A stretch of 64,000 nt of DNA from an uncultured Planktomarina sp. (GTDB lineage: Bacteria; Pseudomonadota; Alphaproteobacteria; Rhodobacterales; Rhodobacteraceae), in assembly GCA_905182535.1 (NCBI GenBank), contig CAJJBZ010000005.1:1-64000 (forward strand). Reading direction: 5' to 3'. The notes under the pieces are model-generated. The model was not told the origin of the DNA. It did no database searches and saw only the letters and a program-made list of their open reading frames with translations. Every line of letters starts with the position of its first letter. Position 1 is the stretch's first letter. The translations under genes and the position numbers were made by a program. Positions 48,453-58,118 of the stretch are shown piece after piece.

Positions 48453-49739
48453 ATGGATACTATTTTCGCCCAAGCTACAGCACATGGGCGGGCTGGAGTT
48501 TCAATAGTCCGCCTTTCTGGACCACAAGCATTTGATATATCTTCGCAATTTTGTGATATGCCAGCAGTCGGTAAAACTGGTCTGCGAGCTGTACGGGCCA
48601 CCGATGGTAGCTTAATTGATCGTGCTCTCGTACTCTGTTTCGAATCTGGCGCAAGCTTTACCGGTGAGCGTGTTGTGGAATTTCACGTACATGGTGGTCT
48701 GGCTACTGTTGCGAGGCTTCTAAGTGAATTATCAAAATGTTATGAATGTCGGTTAGCTGAACCGGGAGAATTTACCAGGCGGGCGCTTGAAAGTGGCCGG
48801 CTTGATTTAAACCAGGTGGAAGCGCTGTCAGATCTTATCGATGCGGAAACTGAATCACAGCGGCAACAGGCCATTCGAGTTCTAGATGGGTGTTTCGGTG
48901 ATGTGGGGGCGGTTTGGCGCGCCAATTTACTACGGGCAGCCGCTCTTTTGGAGGCCAGTATTGATTTCTCAGACGAAGAAATTCCAAGTGACTTATATTT
49001 AGAGGTGGCGGACTTGGTTGGCCAAACACAAATGTCTATCTCTACGATACTAGAGCGATCTGTAATCGCCTCAAAAATTCGTTCTGGTTTCGTTGTGGCA
49101 ATTGTGGGATCGCCTAATGTTGGAAAATCAACCTTGCTAAACGCTATCGCTGGGCGGCAAGCCGCTATCACATCTGATGTCGCAGGAACTACCCGCGATG
49201 TAATTGAGGTACGTATTGATCTTATGGGGCTAGCCATAACATTTCTAGATACAGCTGGTTTACGAGAATCAGAGGACGAGATAGAAAACTTAGGTATATC
49301 AATGGCTTACGCAAGGTCTGATGAAGCAGATATTAGGCTATTTTTAGTAGATTCTATTGATGAAGCGCTACCGTTTCCCGCGCGTCCAGATGACTTTGTT
49401 GTATTAAACAAGGCCGATGAAAGATTTTCGCCTGAGTTGTCTGTGTCTGGAAAGACTGGATTGGGCGTATCATATCTCCTGCAATTAATTTCAGATAAGC
49501 TGATGCAAAAAACGCCAACCGACGTGGTCGCGATTCGTGAGCGACAGGTTGTCGGATTGCAGGCTGCTAATGTTGTGCTGACAAAGACCCTAGAGTTAAT
49601 CGACCAAAAGCCACTACCTTTTGAGTTGGCGTCTCAGGAGCTTTATTTTGCGTTAAGTGAATTGGATTTTGTTTTTGGTAAAATTGATATAGAATCAGTA
49701 CTTGATGAAATCTTCTCAAGTTTTTGCCTAGGGAAGTAG
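48453..49739 (+). CDS. mnmE: tRNA uridine-5-carboxymethylaminomethyl GTPase MnmE
   Basis: 428 residues: N-terminal folate-binding domain, G1 [12 protein letters not shown]3 DTAGLRE, NKAD, and C-terminal FCLGK with the conserved Cys. With MnmG it modifies the wobble uridine of several tRNAs. Upstream of mnmG in the normal order. Confidence 0.95.
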   Translation: MDTIFAQATAHGRAGVSIVRLSGPQAFDISSQFCDMPAVGKTGLRAVRATDGSLIDRALVLCFESGASFTGERVVEFHVHGGLATVARLLSELSKCYECRLAEPGEFTRRALESGRLDLNQVEALSDLIDAETESQRQQAIRVLDGCFGDVGAVWRANLLRAAALLEASIDFSDEEIPSDLYLEVADLVGQTQMSISTILERSVIASKIRSGFVVAIVGSPNVGKSTLLNAIAGRQAAITSDVAGTTRDVIEVRIDLMGLAITFLDTAGLRESEDEIENLGISMAYARSDEADIRLFLVDSIDEALPFPARPDDFVVLNKADERFSPELSVSGKTGLGVSYLLQLISDKLMQKTPTDVVAIRERQVVGLQAANVVLTKTLELIDQKPLPFELASQELYFALSELDFVFGKIDIESVLDEIFSSFCLGK

Positions 49740-49744
49740 GGGGC

Positions 49745-49760
49745 TGTTTCACGTGAAACA
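49745..49760. promoter_or_regulatory. parS site 1 (perfect ParB-binding palindrome)
   Basis: TGTTTCACGTGAAACA, a perfect 16-bp match to the bacterial parS consensus, at the 5' end of mnmG. The GTG start used for mnmG is part of it. Confidence 0.92.
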
Positions 49761-51610
49761 TTTTGATGTTGTCGTAGTTGGTGGAGGACATGCGGGCTGT
49801 GAGGCACTCCACGCTGCTTGCCGTTATGGGTTGGCTGCGCTTGTGACCCTGAGACAAAGCTACTGTTGGCGTTATGTCCTGTAATCCGGCGATTGGTGGT
49901 CTGGGGAAGGGCCACCTCGTTCGAGAAATAGATGCCTTAGATGGTATTATGGGTACTGCAGCCGATATGTCTGGCATCCAATTTCGATTATTGAACCGCA
50001 GCAAGGGCCCTGCAGTTCAAGGGCCAAGGACTCAGTCTGACCGAAAGCTATACTTAGAAGCAATCCAATCTCTTTTGGCAAAACAGGATTTTACCGTTAT
50101 CGAAGGTGAGGCATCAGCACTTTTGTCAAGTAAGGGTGCCGTTACTGGGGTCCAATTATCAGACGGGTCTGAGGTCTTAGCTAGCGCAGTAATATTAACC
50201 GCTGGCACATTTATGCGTGGGACGATTCACATTGGCGATAAGCGTGTTTCGGCTGGCCGAATGGGTGAGGGTGCGGCTGATAGGTTATCAGTACAGATGG
50301 AATCTCTGGGCGCCACTTTTGGCCGGCTTAAAACTGGAACCCCGCCACGTTTAAATGGTGACACGATAGATTGGCAGCAATTGGAGGTTCAGCCCGCAGA
50401 TGACTGCCCGGTTATGCTATCTTTTCTGTCTTGCACCCCTATTGTAAAGCAGGTTGGCTGCGGGATAACCCACACAAATGTAGCAACACATGATATTATA
50501 AGAGAAAACATAGGTCGCTCCGCTATGTACGGGGGGCATATCGAGGGAATTGGGCCGCGCTACTGTCCTTCCATTGAGGATAAAATTACACGATTTGCCG
50601 ATAAGACCAGCCATCAAATTTTTTTAGAACCTGAGGGCCTTTCGACTAACTGTGTGTATCCAAATGGTATTTCAACGTCATTACCGGAAGATGTTCAACA
50701 CAAGTATGTCCGCTCTATTGTTGGCTTTGAGGGTGTCGAAATCCTACAACCTGGCTATGCAATCGAATATGATTTTTTAAATCCGCAGGGATTATCATCT
50801 GATTTAGAATCTTCTTTGTTGAGTGGCTTGTTTTTGGCAGGCCAAATAAATGGCACCACTGGATATGAAGAAGCCGCTGCTCAGGGCCTTGTGGCCGCCA
50901 TAGGCGTAGCCAAAAAGCTAAAGGCGGTTGAGCCCATTCAGTTTGATCGGAGTACAAGTTATATCGGCGTTATGTTAGACGACCTGACAACCAGAGGGGC
51001 GACTGAGCCGTATAGAATGTTTACGTCGCGAGCCGAGTTTCGATTAAAGTTACGAGCAGATAACGCCGATCAAAGGCTTACAGAGCAAGGCTATAGGTCT
51101 GGCTGTGTTTCATCTGGGAGATATAATAGCTTCCTGACCAAGGTTGATCAGCTCAACAGTTGTCGAGGAGCGCTATCAGCGATGGCTGTGTCTCCAAACC
51201 AGGCCCGTCTGGCCGGAATAGACCTTGGGTTAGATGGGCGTCGGAGAAACGGTCATGAGCTTCTGGCTATACCGGGCGTTTCAACCAAGCATTTAATAGC
51301 TCTTGAGCCAACCCTGAGGGGTTGCGAGCCGAGTTCTTTGACACAGGCGGCGCGGGAGGCGCTGTACGTGACGTATATTGAGCGTCAGAGCCGAGACATC
51401 GAAGCTCTGGCGCGAGATCTGAACATAGAGATACCGTTGGAATTTGAATATCAAGGCGTGTCAGGCCTATCATCCGAAATGATATCCAAGCTATCGTTGG
51501 CGCGGCCCCGTTCTCTGGGCGCAGCAAAAAACATAGAGGGTATCACGCCAGCCGCCCTTACTGCAGTGCTACTGAGGCTTAAGGCGCACAAGTTAAAAAA
51601 AGCCATATAA
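49753..51610 (+). CDS. mnmG: tRNA uridine-5-carboxymethylaminomethyl synthesis enzyme MnmG (frameshifted)
   Basis: FAD enzyme that works with MnmE. GTG 49753 ([23 protein letters not shown] dinucleotide motif) lies inside parS; CTG 49744 (reading LFHVKHF, like the usual MFHVKH) is an alternative start. An extra T at about 49861 shifts the frame: RQS should run into [20 protein letters not shown]. Thereafter intact with the catalytic CNPAIGG, TGTPPR, HEL-type C-terminus to 51610. About 620 residues when repaired. Confidence 0.93.
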
Positions 51611-51625
51611 AAAAGGGGGTTTTCT

Positions 51626-52228
51626 ATCGAACTTAATGTTTCACGTGAAACACAGGGCCGACTGGAGGCGTTTGTTGCGCTTGTAGAAAAGTGGAACCCG
51701 GTTATTAACCTGATAGCTAAAAGCAGCTTGTCTGATATTTGGCGCAGGCACGTGGAGGATTCTGTACAAATTATACCAATGGGTGACCTTGGCAATTTCT
51801 GGATTGATATTGGCAGTGGTGGAGGATTTCCTGGGATTGTTGTTGCTATAATTCTAAAGGAATCGGCACCATCTACCAGGGTCGTTTTAATCGAAAGTGA
51901 TGTTAGAAAGGCAACTTTTTTGCGCCAGGCGGTAGCGATGCTTGGCCTAAATTGTCAAATTCATAATGCCAGAATTGAATCCTTGAATTTACCACGAGGG
52001 ACAACCGTGTCTGCGCGTGCCCTTGCACCGCTTCCAAGGTTATTAAGTCTTGTAGAAAACTTGGTTGAAGAAGGCGGTGTTTGCTTACTGATGAAGGGGC
52101 AAAGTTACCAGCAGGAGCTTGTGGCCGCACGACAATCGTGGTCATTTGATTGTAAAGTGATTAAGAGCAAAACAAACACTGATGCAGCGATTCTCACCAT
52201 TAGGAATATCCAGCGTGCAACAAGATAA
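51626..52228 (+). CDS. rsmG: 16S rRNA (guanine527-N7)-methyltransferase RsmG
   Basis: Rossmann methyltransferase: SAM loop IDIGSGGGFPGIV, plus LIESDVRKATFLRQA. The homologous frame begins ELNVSRETQGRLEAFVALVE, where NVSRET is encoded by parS, and has no ATG, GTG or TTG before TTG 51729. An ATC at 51626 sits 6 bp after AAGGGGG and would give MELNVSRET, so a non-canonical or misread start is likely. Length about 200 residues. Its stop overlaps the parA start region by 14 bp. Confidence 0.83.
   Translation: MELNVSRETQGRLEAFVALVEKWNPVINLIAKSSLSDIWRRHVEDSVQIIPMGDLGNFWIDIGSGGGFPGIVVAIILKESAPSTRVVLIESDVRKATFLRQAVAMLGLNCQIHNARIESLNLPRGTTVSARALAPLPRLLSLVENLVEEGGVCLLMKGQSYQQELVAARQSWSFDCKVIKSKTNTDAAILTIRNIQRATR
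51637..51652. promoter_or_regulatory. parS site 2 (perfect ParB-binding palindrome)
   Basis: TGTTTCACGTGAAACA again, 1.9 kb from the first, inside the 5' coding region of rsmG where it encodes NVSRET. Confidence 0.92.
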
Positions 52229-53003
52229 GCCAAAAATAATTGCGATTGCTAACCAAAAAGGTGGTGTTGGCAAGACAACTACAACCCTAAACTTGGCTGC
52301 AGCCTTTGCCGAGGTTGGGCAAAGGGTGCTGATTATGGATCTGGATCCACAGGGGAATGCGTCAACGGGGCTTGGCTCTGCTGCTGATGAGCGTGAGTTT
52401 ACAACTTATGATGTTCTGGTCGGCGAGGTTCTAGAGGAACGATTTGTAATAAAAACAGATGTTGAGAATTTGTTTCTAGTTCCTTCAACTACAGACCTCA
52501 GTTCTGCTGATATAGAGCTCGCCAATACGAAAAATAGAAGTCATTTATTACGAACGGTATTAGCAAGCTCAGACTTGTCTCACTACGATTATATTTTTTT
52601 TGATTGTCCACCGTCTCTCAATGTTTTGACTGTCAACGCCCTTATTGCCGCCGACGCCTTAATAATTCCCCTTCAAAGTGAATTTTTTGCGCTTGAGGGG
52701 CTCTCTCAGCTTTTAACGTCGGTTCGGGAGGTGCGAAATCTTGGTAATCCAGGATTGAGGATTGAGGGTGTAGTGCTCACCATGTTTGACGCTCGCAATA
52801 GATTGTCTTTACAAGTTGAAGAAGACGCTCGAGAGAATCTTGGTGAATTGGTTTTTAAGACTGTCATTCCACGGAATGTACGTATTAGCGAAGCACCGTC
52901 TTTTTCTATGCCGGTTTTAAGTTATGATAGCAGGTCTAAAGGTGCCAGGGCGTATCGGGCTTTGGCGCAAGAGGTTCTGGTCCGTCGGAATCAGTCAAGT
53001 TAG
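52215..53003 (+). CDS. parA: Chromosome-partitioning ATPase ParA
   Basis: 262 residues from GTG 52215 (VQQDKPKIIAIANQKGGVGK). Deviant Walker A KGGVGKTTT, Walker B FFDCPPSL. It moves ParB-parS complexes along the nucleoid. An upstream start at 52182 would add 11 residues. Overlaps rsmG by 14 bp; parB follows after 8 bp. Confidence 0.93.
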   Translation: MQQDKPKIIAIANQKGGVGKTTTTLNLAAAFAEVGQRVLIMDLDPQGNASTGLGSAADEREFTTYDVLVGEVLEERFVIKTDVENLFLVPSTTDLSSADIELANTKNRSHLLRTVLASSDLSHYDYIFFDCPPSLNVLTVNALIAADALIIPLQSEFFALEGLSQLLTSVREVRNLGNPGLRIEGVVLTMFDARNRLSLQVEEDARENLGELVFKTVIPRNVRISEAPSFSMPVLSYDSRSKGARAYRALAQEVLVRRNQSS

Positions 53004-53011
53004 GAAATCAA

Positions 53012-53902
53012 ATGGTCGATACAACCAAACGCCAACGCGGCTTGGGCCGCGGTCTATCAGCCCTTATGGCCGACATAGAGCCAGTGGCTAACAATATAAG
53101 TTCCGCCTCGACTGAACTTAGGGTTGGTGTATTTTCTCCAATAGAGAAAATACATCCCAATCCCAACCAACCACGTAGACACTTTGATGCCGATGATTTG
53201 AGCGATTTGAGCAATTCGATTCGGTCAAAGGGGATTATACAGCCACTTTTAGTCCGCGCACATCCAAGCCGAGTTGGAGATTTTGAGATTGTTGCTGGCG
53301 AACGTCGATGGCGCGCCGCGCAAATGGCACAGTTGCATGAATTGCCTATAGTTGTTCGAGAGCTCTCTGACCGAGATGTTCTTGAAATTGCAATTATTGA
53401 AAATATCCAACGATCCGACCTTAATCCTATTGAAGAAGCTATTGGGTACCGCCAACTCATGGACAAGTTTGGGCATACACAAGAGAAAATGGCTGTGGCT
53501 CTTGGGAAATCGCGCCCCCACATCGCCAACAATCTCAGACTTTTGGCACTCCCAGAAGATGTTCAAGCACTTGTGATAGCGGGTAAGCTGTCCAGCGGTC
53601 ACGCTCGAGCCCTTATCACTGCGCCCAATGCTTCAGAGTTGGCTCGTATAATCGTTAGCCGTGGCCTATCAGTCCGTCAGGTTGAAAAGCTCGTTAAGCA
53701 GCCAAAGGTGCTAAAGTCAGAGCGACCCAGCCGCTCGCATAGGGATGCAGATACCCGCGCGCTTGAGGGCGATCTGTCAGCTGCTTTGAAAATGAATGTG
53801 TTGGTTTCGCATAATTCTGGTCAAGAAGGTGGTTCAGTCACAATAAGCTATAAGGATCTTGAACAGCTTGACGAGCTCTGCCGCCGCCTGGCGGGACCCT
53901 AA
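53012..53902 (+). CDS. parB: Chromosome-partitioning protein ParB
   Basis: 296 residues. N-terminal ParA-interacting Arg-rich start, CTP-binding GERRWRAA motif and P-motif region, central helix-turn-helix (TQEKMAVALGKSRPHIANNL), C-terminal dimerisation. It loads on the two parS sites just upstream and spreads. Its 3' end meets hemW (4-bp overlap). Confidence 0.94.
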   Translation: MVDTTKRQRGLGRGLSALMADIEPVANNISSASTELRVGVFSPIEKIHPNPNQPRRHFDADDLSDLSNSIRSKGIIQPLLVRAHPSRVGDFEIVAGERRWRAAQMAQLHELPIVVRELSDRDVLEIAIIENIQRSDLNPIEEAIGYRQLMDKFGHTQEKMAVALGKSRPHIANNLRLLALPEDVQALVIAGKLSSGHARALITAPNASELARIIVSRGLSVRQVEKLVKQPKVLKSERPSRSHRDADTRALEGDLSAALKMNVLVSHNSGQEGGSVTISYKDLEQLDELCRRLAGP

Positions 53903-55050
53903 TACATAACCGCTTCAACAAGTTGATTTAGTAAGAGGCGGCCGCTGTCGGTAGCACGGACCTCGTCGTTGTTTAATTCAATTAAGCCCAATTCAATCAG
54001 ATGCTCAGGGATCAGTAGTGGCTGGCCCGCAATTGCTTCCACTCTGGAGCGTGAAATGCCGCTCTGCAATCGCAAGCCCATCATGATTAATTCGTTTGCG
54101 TGGCTAGTTTTAGAAAGGACTTCTGATTTTACTGTGCCGCTGGACTTTAGGGAAACACGGTCTAACCATGCTATCGGGGCAAGGGCAGTCTGTGTCGCGA
54201 TACGCCTCCTACCTAAGGTTAGGCGCCCGTGAGCTCCTGGGCCGATACCAATATAATCTCCACCCTGCCAATATATTATATTATGTAATGATTCCAGACC
54301 TTTATACGAATAATTTGAAACTTCATACCCCGCAAGACCTGCAGATGAGCAGGCCTCATTTGTAAAATCAAACATGTCAGCAGCCAGATCTTCATCTGGT
54401 AGGCCACGCAGTTTTCCAGCTTCGGCACGAAAGCCGAAGGCTGTGCCCGGCTCAATTGTAAGCTGATATAGCGATAGGTGGCCGTCGCTCAATGAAATTG
54501 CTTTAGCTAACTCTAAGCGCCATTCTGGTAGGGACTGGTTCTGTCGTGCATAAATTAAATCAAAACTAACTCGGCTAAAAGTCTGCTTAGCGATTTTAAG
54601 TGCTGTCATGGCTTCAGCAACGGAGTGAAGTCTGCCAAGCTGTTTTAAATCAGGGTCATTCAGCGCTTGGATGCCCATTGAGATCCGGTTAACACCCGCG
54701 GCGTGGAAATCAGCAAAGCGGGCTGCTTCCACCGAAGATGGATTTGCTTCAAGGGTGATTTCAATGTTGTTTGCTGCAGTCCAGTGGTCCAATGCACGAC
54801 TGATCAAACGTTCCACCATAGAAGGTGGCATTAGGCTGGGTGTCCCGCCACCAAAGAAAATTGAGTTTAAAAGCCGGCCCTTTGTAAGCTCTGCATGTCG
54901 ATCTAATTCGGATAGCAGGGCCTTCTCCCAGACGTCATCATCTACACTGGGGCTGACGTAAGAATTAAAGTCACAATATGGACACTTTGCTTCACAAAAG
55001 GGCCAGTGAATATAAAGCCCAAAACCCCCATGGCGCCAATCTTCATTCAA
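53899..55050 (-). CDS. hemW: Heme chaperone / radical SAM protein HemW
   Basis: About 383 residues. Radical-SAM 4Fe-4S motif CEAKCPYC (Cx3Cx2C) after GLYIHWPF, and GGGTPS in FFGGGTPSLM. The residues after the motif are of HemW rather than of HemN type. Start is TTG 55050 (reading LNEDWRHGGFGLYIHWPF, like MTEDW in relatives); the long open frame upstream to 55128 runs inside rdgB. It overlaps the rdgB stop by 8 bp. Confidence 0.88.
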   Translation of the reverse strand: MNEDWRHGGFGLYIHWPFCEAKCPYCDFNSYVSPSVDDDVWEKALLSELDRHAELTKGRLLNSIFFGGGTPSLMPPSMVERLISRALDHWTAANNIEITLEANPSSVEAARFADFHAAGVNRISMGIQALNDPDLKQLGRLHSVAEAMTALKIAKQTFSRVSFDLIYARQNQSLPEWRLELAKAISLSDGHLSLYQLTIEPGTAFGFRAEAGKLRGLPDEDLAADMFDFTNEACSSAGLAGYEVSNYSYKGLESLHNIIYWQGGDYIGIGPGAHGRLTLGRRRIATQTALAPIAWLDRVSLKSSGTVKSEVLSKTSHANELIMMGLRLQSGISRSRVEAIAGQPLLIPEHLIELGLIELNNDEVRATDSGRLLLNQLVEAVMY

Positions 55051-55651
55051 GACAGCCAGCCACCAGCTTGGCAAAGGCGTCAGCCCGGTGCGTAAGGGGC
55101 TGCTTTTGCTCTGGTAGCATTTCGGCAAAGGTCAACGCATGGCCATCGGGCTGAAATACTGGGTCAAACCCAAAGCCATGAACTCCCCTCATTGGCCAAA
55201 TAACGCGCCCTGCAGCAGTACCTTCAAAAATTTCGTCATGACCATCAGGCCAAGCCAAACATAACGTGCAATTAAACTGCGCTTTGCGTGGATACGGTGC
55301 TGCTGCGGCCTCCAGCCTGTCCCAAACCCTGGCCATAGCTAGCTTAAAGTCCCGGCCATCAGGCGTTTCGGCCCAATCAGCAGTATAAACGCCAGGCGCT
55401 CCGTCCAGAGCGTCGACAGAAATGCCACTGTCGTCTGATAATGCCGGAAAGTTAGCCGCCGTCGCTGCAAAATGTGCCTTCAGGCGTGCGTTCCCAGCAA
55501 AGGAGGTTTCAGTTTCGTCTGGCTCTTCTAGCCCAAGATCACCTGCGCTCACACACTCAATCCCAAAGGGTTCTAATAATAACTGGATTTCGCGTAACTT
55601 GCCTTTATTATGGCTAGCTAAGATGATTTTTGCTTCTGTGAGTTTGCGCAT
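55043..55651 (-). CDS. rdgB: Non-canonical purine NTP pyrophosphatase RdgB/HAM1
   Basis: 202 residues. SHNKGKLREI motif, Asp-containing LSDDSGISVDAL, and GFGFDPVFQP. Hydrolyses ITP, dITP and XTP to keep them out of nucleic acids. It overlaps rph by 1 bp at its start. Confidence 0.94.
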   Translation of the reverse strand: MRKLTEAKIILASHNKGKLREIQLLLEPFGIECVSAGDLGLEEPDETETSFAGNARLKAHFAATAANFPALSDDSGISVDALDGAPGVYTADWAETPDGRDFKLAMARVWDRLEAAAAPYPRKAQFNCTLCLAWPDGHDEIFEGTAAGRVIWPMRGVHGFGFDPVFQPDGHALTFAEMLPEQKQPLTHRADAFAKLVAGCLE

Positions 55652-56361
55652 TAGCTGATGGCTGCCATCTGTGCTTCCACCAATTGTGAAATACCCGCCT
55701 CTGCCAAGTCCATTAATTGTCCCATTTGGTCGCGCGAAAAGGTTGAGCCTTCGGCTGACATTTGAACTTCAACAATTTTTCCCGAACCCAGCATTACGAA
55801 GTTACCGTCAACGCCAGCCTCACTATCCTCTGGGTAGTCTAGGTCCAAAACTGCCTGACCTGCATAAATTCCACAGCTTACTGCTGCCACTGGATCTAAA
55901 AGTGGATGACTTTGGATATCACCAGCCTTCATAAGTTTTTGCACAGCTAAGCTCAGAGCTACCCAGCCGCCTGTGATCGCTGCACAACGAGTTCCGCCGT
56001 CTGCTTGAATTACGTCGCAGTCAATACTGATCTGACGTTCGCCCAAGGCGGATCGATCGACGCCGGCGCGTAAGCTGCGGCCAATTAGCCGCTGAATCTC
56101 TTGTGTACGGCCTGACTGGCCGTTCTTAGCTTCCCGGCGCATTCGCGTGTGGGTTGCGCGAGGAAGCATGCCGTACTCGGCAGTAACCCACCCGAGACCA
56201 GAGTTGCGCAGAAAAGACGGAACCCGCTCTTCTAGGCTGGCGGTACATAAAACATGTGTATCTCCGATCTTGATCAAACAAGATCCCTCTGCGTGACGGG
56301 TGACCCCCGTTTCGATCACAATGTCGCGCATTTGATTTAATTCTCGATTGGATGGTCGCAT
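55651..56361 (-). CDS. rph: Ribonuclease PH
   Basis: 236 residues; phosphorolytic 3'-5' exoribonuclease for tRNA 3' processing. [48 protein letters not shown], and GVDGNFVML are family signatures. Divergent from hrcA. Confidence 0.95.
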   Translation of the reverse strand: MRPSNRELNQMRDIVIETGVTRHAEGSCLIKIGDTHVLCTASLEERVPSFLRNSGLGWVTAEYGMLPRATHTRMRREAKNGQSGRTQEIQRLIGRSLRAGVDRSALGERQISIDCDVIQADGGTRCAAITGGWVALSLAVQKLMKAGDIQSHPLLDPVAAVSCGIYAGQAVLDLDYPEDSEAGVDGNFVMLGSGKIVEVQMSAEGSTFSRDQMGQLMDLAEAGISQLVEAQMAAIS

Positions 56362-56427
56362 AGCTTGTCCTCTCAGTGTTCATGGGCGAATATGCGATGC
56401 ACACCCCAAATGGCAAGGGCTAGGTGA

Positions 56428-57489
56428 ATGGATTCGTCACAAGAACTATTTTCAGAGATGGACATGCGCAGTCGCGAAGTGTTTCAGAGGATTGTGGAAA
56501 GCTATCTTTCTTCTGGTGAGCCTATGGGTAGCAACACGCTGACCCAGCAAATGAGCCAACAGGTGAGTGCCGCTACGATTCGTAACGTAATGAAAGATTT
56601 AGAGGTTTTGGGGCTTTTGGATAGTCCACACACTTCTGCAGGTCGCCAACCTACAGAGCTTGGCCTGCGGATGTTTGTGGACGGCATCATGGAGGTCGGC
56701 GACCCAGACGAGGCTGATCAAAGAAAGATTGCAGCCACTATGGATGAAAGTGACAGCGTCACTAGTATGCTTGATCGTATGTCCAGTGCATTATCTGGCT
56801 TGACCCATGGGGCATCCTTAGTGCTCGCGCCTAAAAAATCGTCACCTATAAAGCACATTGAGTTTGTATCTTTAGCAACAGACCGTGCTCTTGTAGTGCT
56901 AGTTTTTGCGAACGGAGAGGTTGAAAACCGTGTTTTCCGACCACCCCTCGGCCAAACCCTCAGCCAGATGCGTGAGGCGGCAAACTTTTTAAATGCTATT
57001 GGTCAGGGAAAAACACTCCAAGAACTTCAGTCCACAATCAGCTTGGAAATAAAGAAGCATCGCTCTGAACTCGATGTGCTAACCACGAGCCTTGTGGAGG
57101 CTGGAATTGCGGTGATGCAAGACGCTGGTGGAGACAATGAGCGTCTGATTGTGCGAGGCAGGTCGAATCTTTTAGAAAAAGCTGGCACTGCAGAGGATTT
57201 GGAGCGGGTGAGGGTGTTGTTTGATGACCTTGAACGCAAACGTGATATTGCAGAATTCTTGCAATTAACCGATGAAGGTGACGGCGTTCGCATTTTTATT
57301 GGCTCTGAGAACAAACTCTTTTCACTTTCGGGTTCCTCTTTGGTAATTTCTCCCTATATGAACGCTGACCGAATGGTTATTGGTGCTATTGGCGTAATTG
57401 GACCCACGCGTTTGAATTACGGTAGGATTGTGCCAATTGTGAATTATACTGCCCAGATGATTGGGCGAGTTTTATCTGATCGAGGTTAG
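56428..57489 (+). CDS. hrcA: Heat-inducible transcription repressor HrcA
   Basis: 353 residues: N-terminal winged helix (SREVFQRIVESYLSSGEPMG, AATIRNVMKDLEVLGLLDSP HTSAGR) and a C-terminal dimerisation part. HrcA represses chaperone genes at CIRCE elements; none was found in this window, including before dnaK and hrcA. Six bp before grpE, in the usual order. Confidence 0.93.
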   Translation: MDSSQELFSEMDMRSREVFQRIVESYLSSGEPMGSNTLTQQMSQQVSAATIRNVMKDLEVLGLLDSPHTSAGRQPTELGLRMFVDGIMEVGDPDEADQRKIAATMDESDSVTSMLDRMSSALSGLTHGASLVLAPKKSSPIKHIEFVSLATDRALVVLVFANGEVENRVFRPPLGQTLSQMREAANFLNAIGQGKTLQELQSTISLEIKKHRSELDVLTTSLVEAGIAVMQDAGGDNERLIVRGRSNLLEKAGTAEDLERVRVLFDDLERKRDIAEFLQLTDEGDGVRIFIGSENKLFSLSGSSLVISPYMNADRMVIGAIGVIGPTRLNYGRIVPIVNYTAQMIGRVLSDRG

Positions 57490-57495
57490 GCCCAG

Positions 57496-58071
57496 ATGGC
57501 GATAGAGAATGAAGAAGACTTTTTACAAGACATTAGTCTTGCTGAAGAAGAAGAGTACGGTGAAGATGAATATACCAAGGAAGAGCTCGAGCTTGATGCC
57601 CTGCGTGTTGAGCTTGAAGCACTTCGTGTTGAACGCGATGATCTGAAAGATAAGTGGATGCGCGCCTTGGCTGATGCCGAGAACTCCCGCAAACGAAGTG
57701 AGCGAGATCGTCGTGAGGCTGAAAATTATGGCGGCTCTAAGCTGGCTCGTGATCTTCTGCCTGTGTATGACAACCTCAAGCGTGGCTTAGAGGTTGCTAC
57801 CGATGAGCAACGTGAAGTTGCGTCGGCGTTGATTGAGGGCGTTGAGCTAACCATGCGTGAAATTGTCAATATCTTTAAAAAGCATGGTATTGAGCCCATT
57901 CTGCCAGAAATTGGAGATCGATTTAATCCACAGGATCATGAGGCTATGTTTGAGGCGCCGGCTCCTGGAACCAAGGCTGGCGACATCATTCAGGTGATGG
58001 CTGAGGGCTTTATGCTGCATGATCGCTTGTTGCGGCCTGCTCAGGTCGGTGTTTCTTCCACACCGGGCTAA
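57496..58071 (+). CDS. grpE: Nucleotide exchange factor GrpE
   Basis: 191 residues: acidic N-terminus, long coiled coil (about 35-95), and the C-terminal beta domain (DRFNPQDHEAMFEAPAPGTK, GFMLHDRLLRPAQVGVS). Releases ADP from DnaK. dnaK and dnaJ are 46 kb away in this window. Confidence 0.93.
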   Translation: MAIENEEDFLQDISLAEEEEYGEDEYTKEELELDALRVELEALRVERDDLKDKWMRALADAENSRKRSERDRREAENYGGSKLARDLLPVYDNLKRGLEVATDEQREVASALIEGVELTMREIVNIFKKHGIEPILPEIGDRFNPQDHEAMFEAPAPGTKAGDIIQVMAEGFMLHDRLLRPAQVGVSSTPG

Positions 58072-58096
58072 GGTACGTTATGGGGCCATTAGATTT

Positions 58097-58118
58097 GGGC
58101 GGCTTTGGCCGCCCTTTT
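58097..58118. terminator. Bidirectional terminator between grpE and mutS
   Basis: GGGCGGC (58097-58103), loop TTTG, GCCGCCC (58108-58114) then TTTT. It serves the converging ends of grpE and mutS. Confidence 0.85.
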
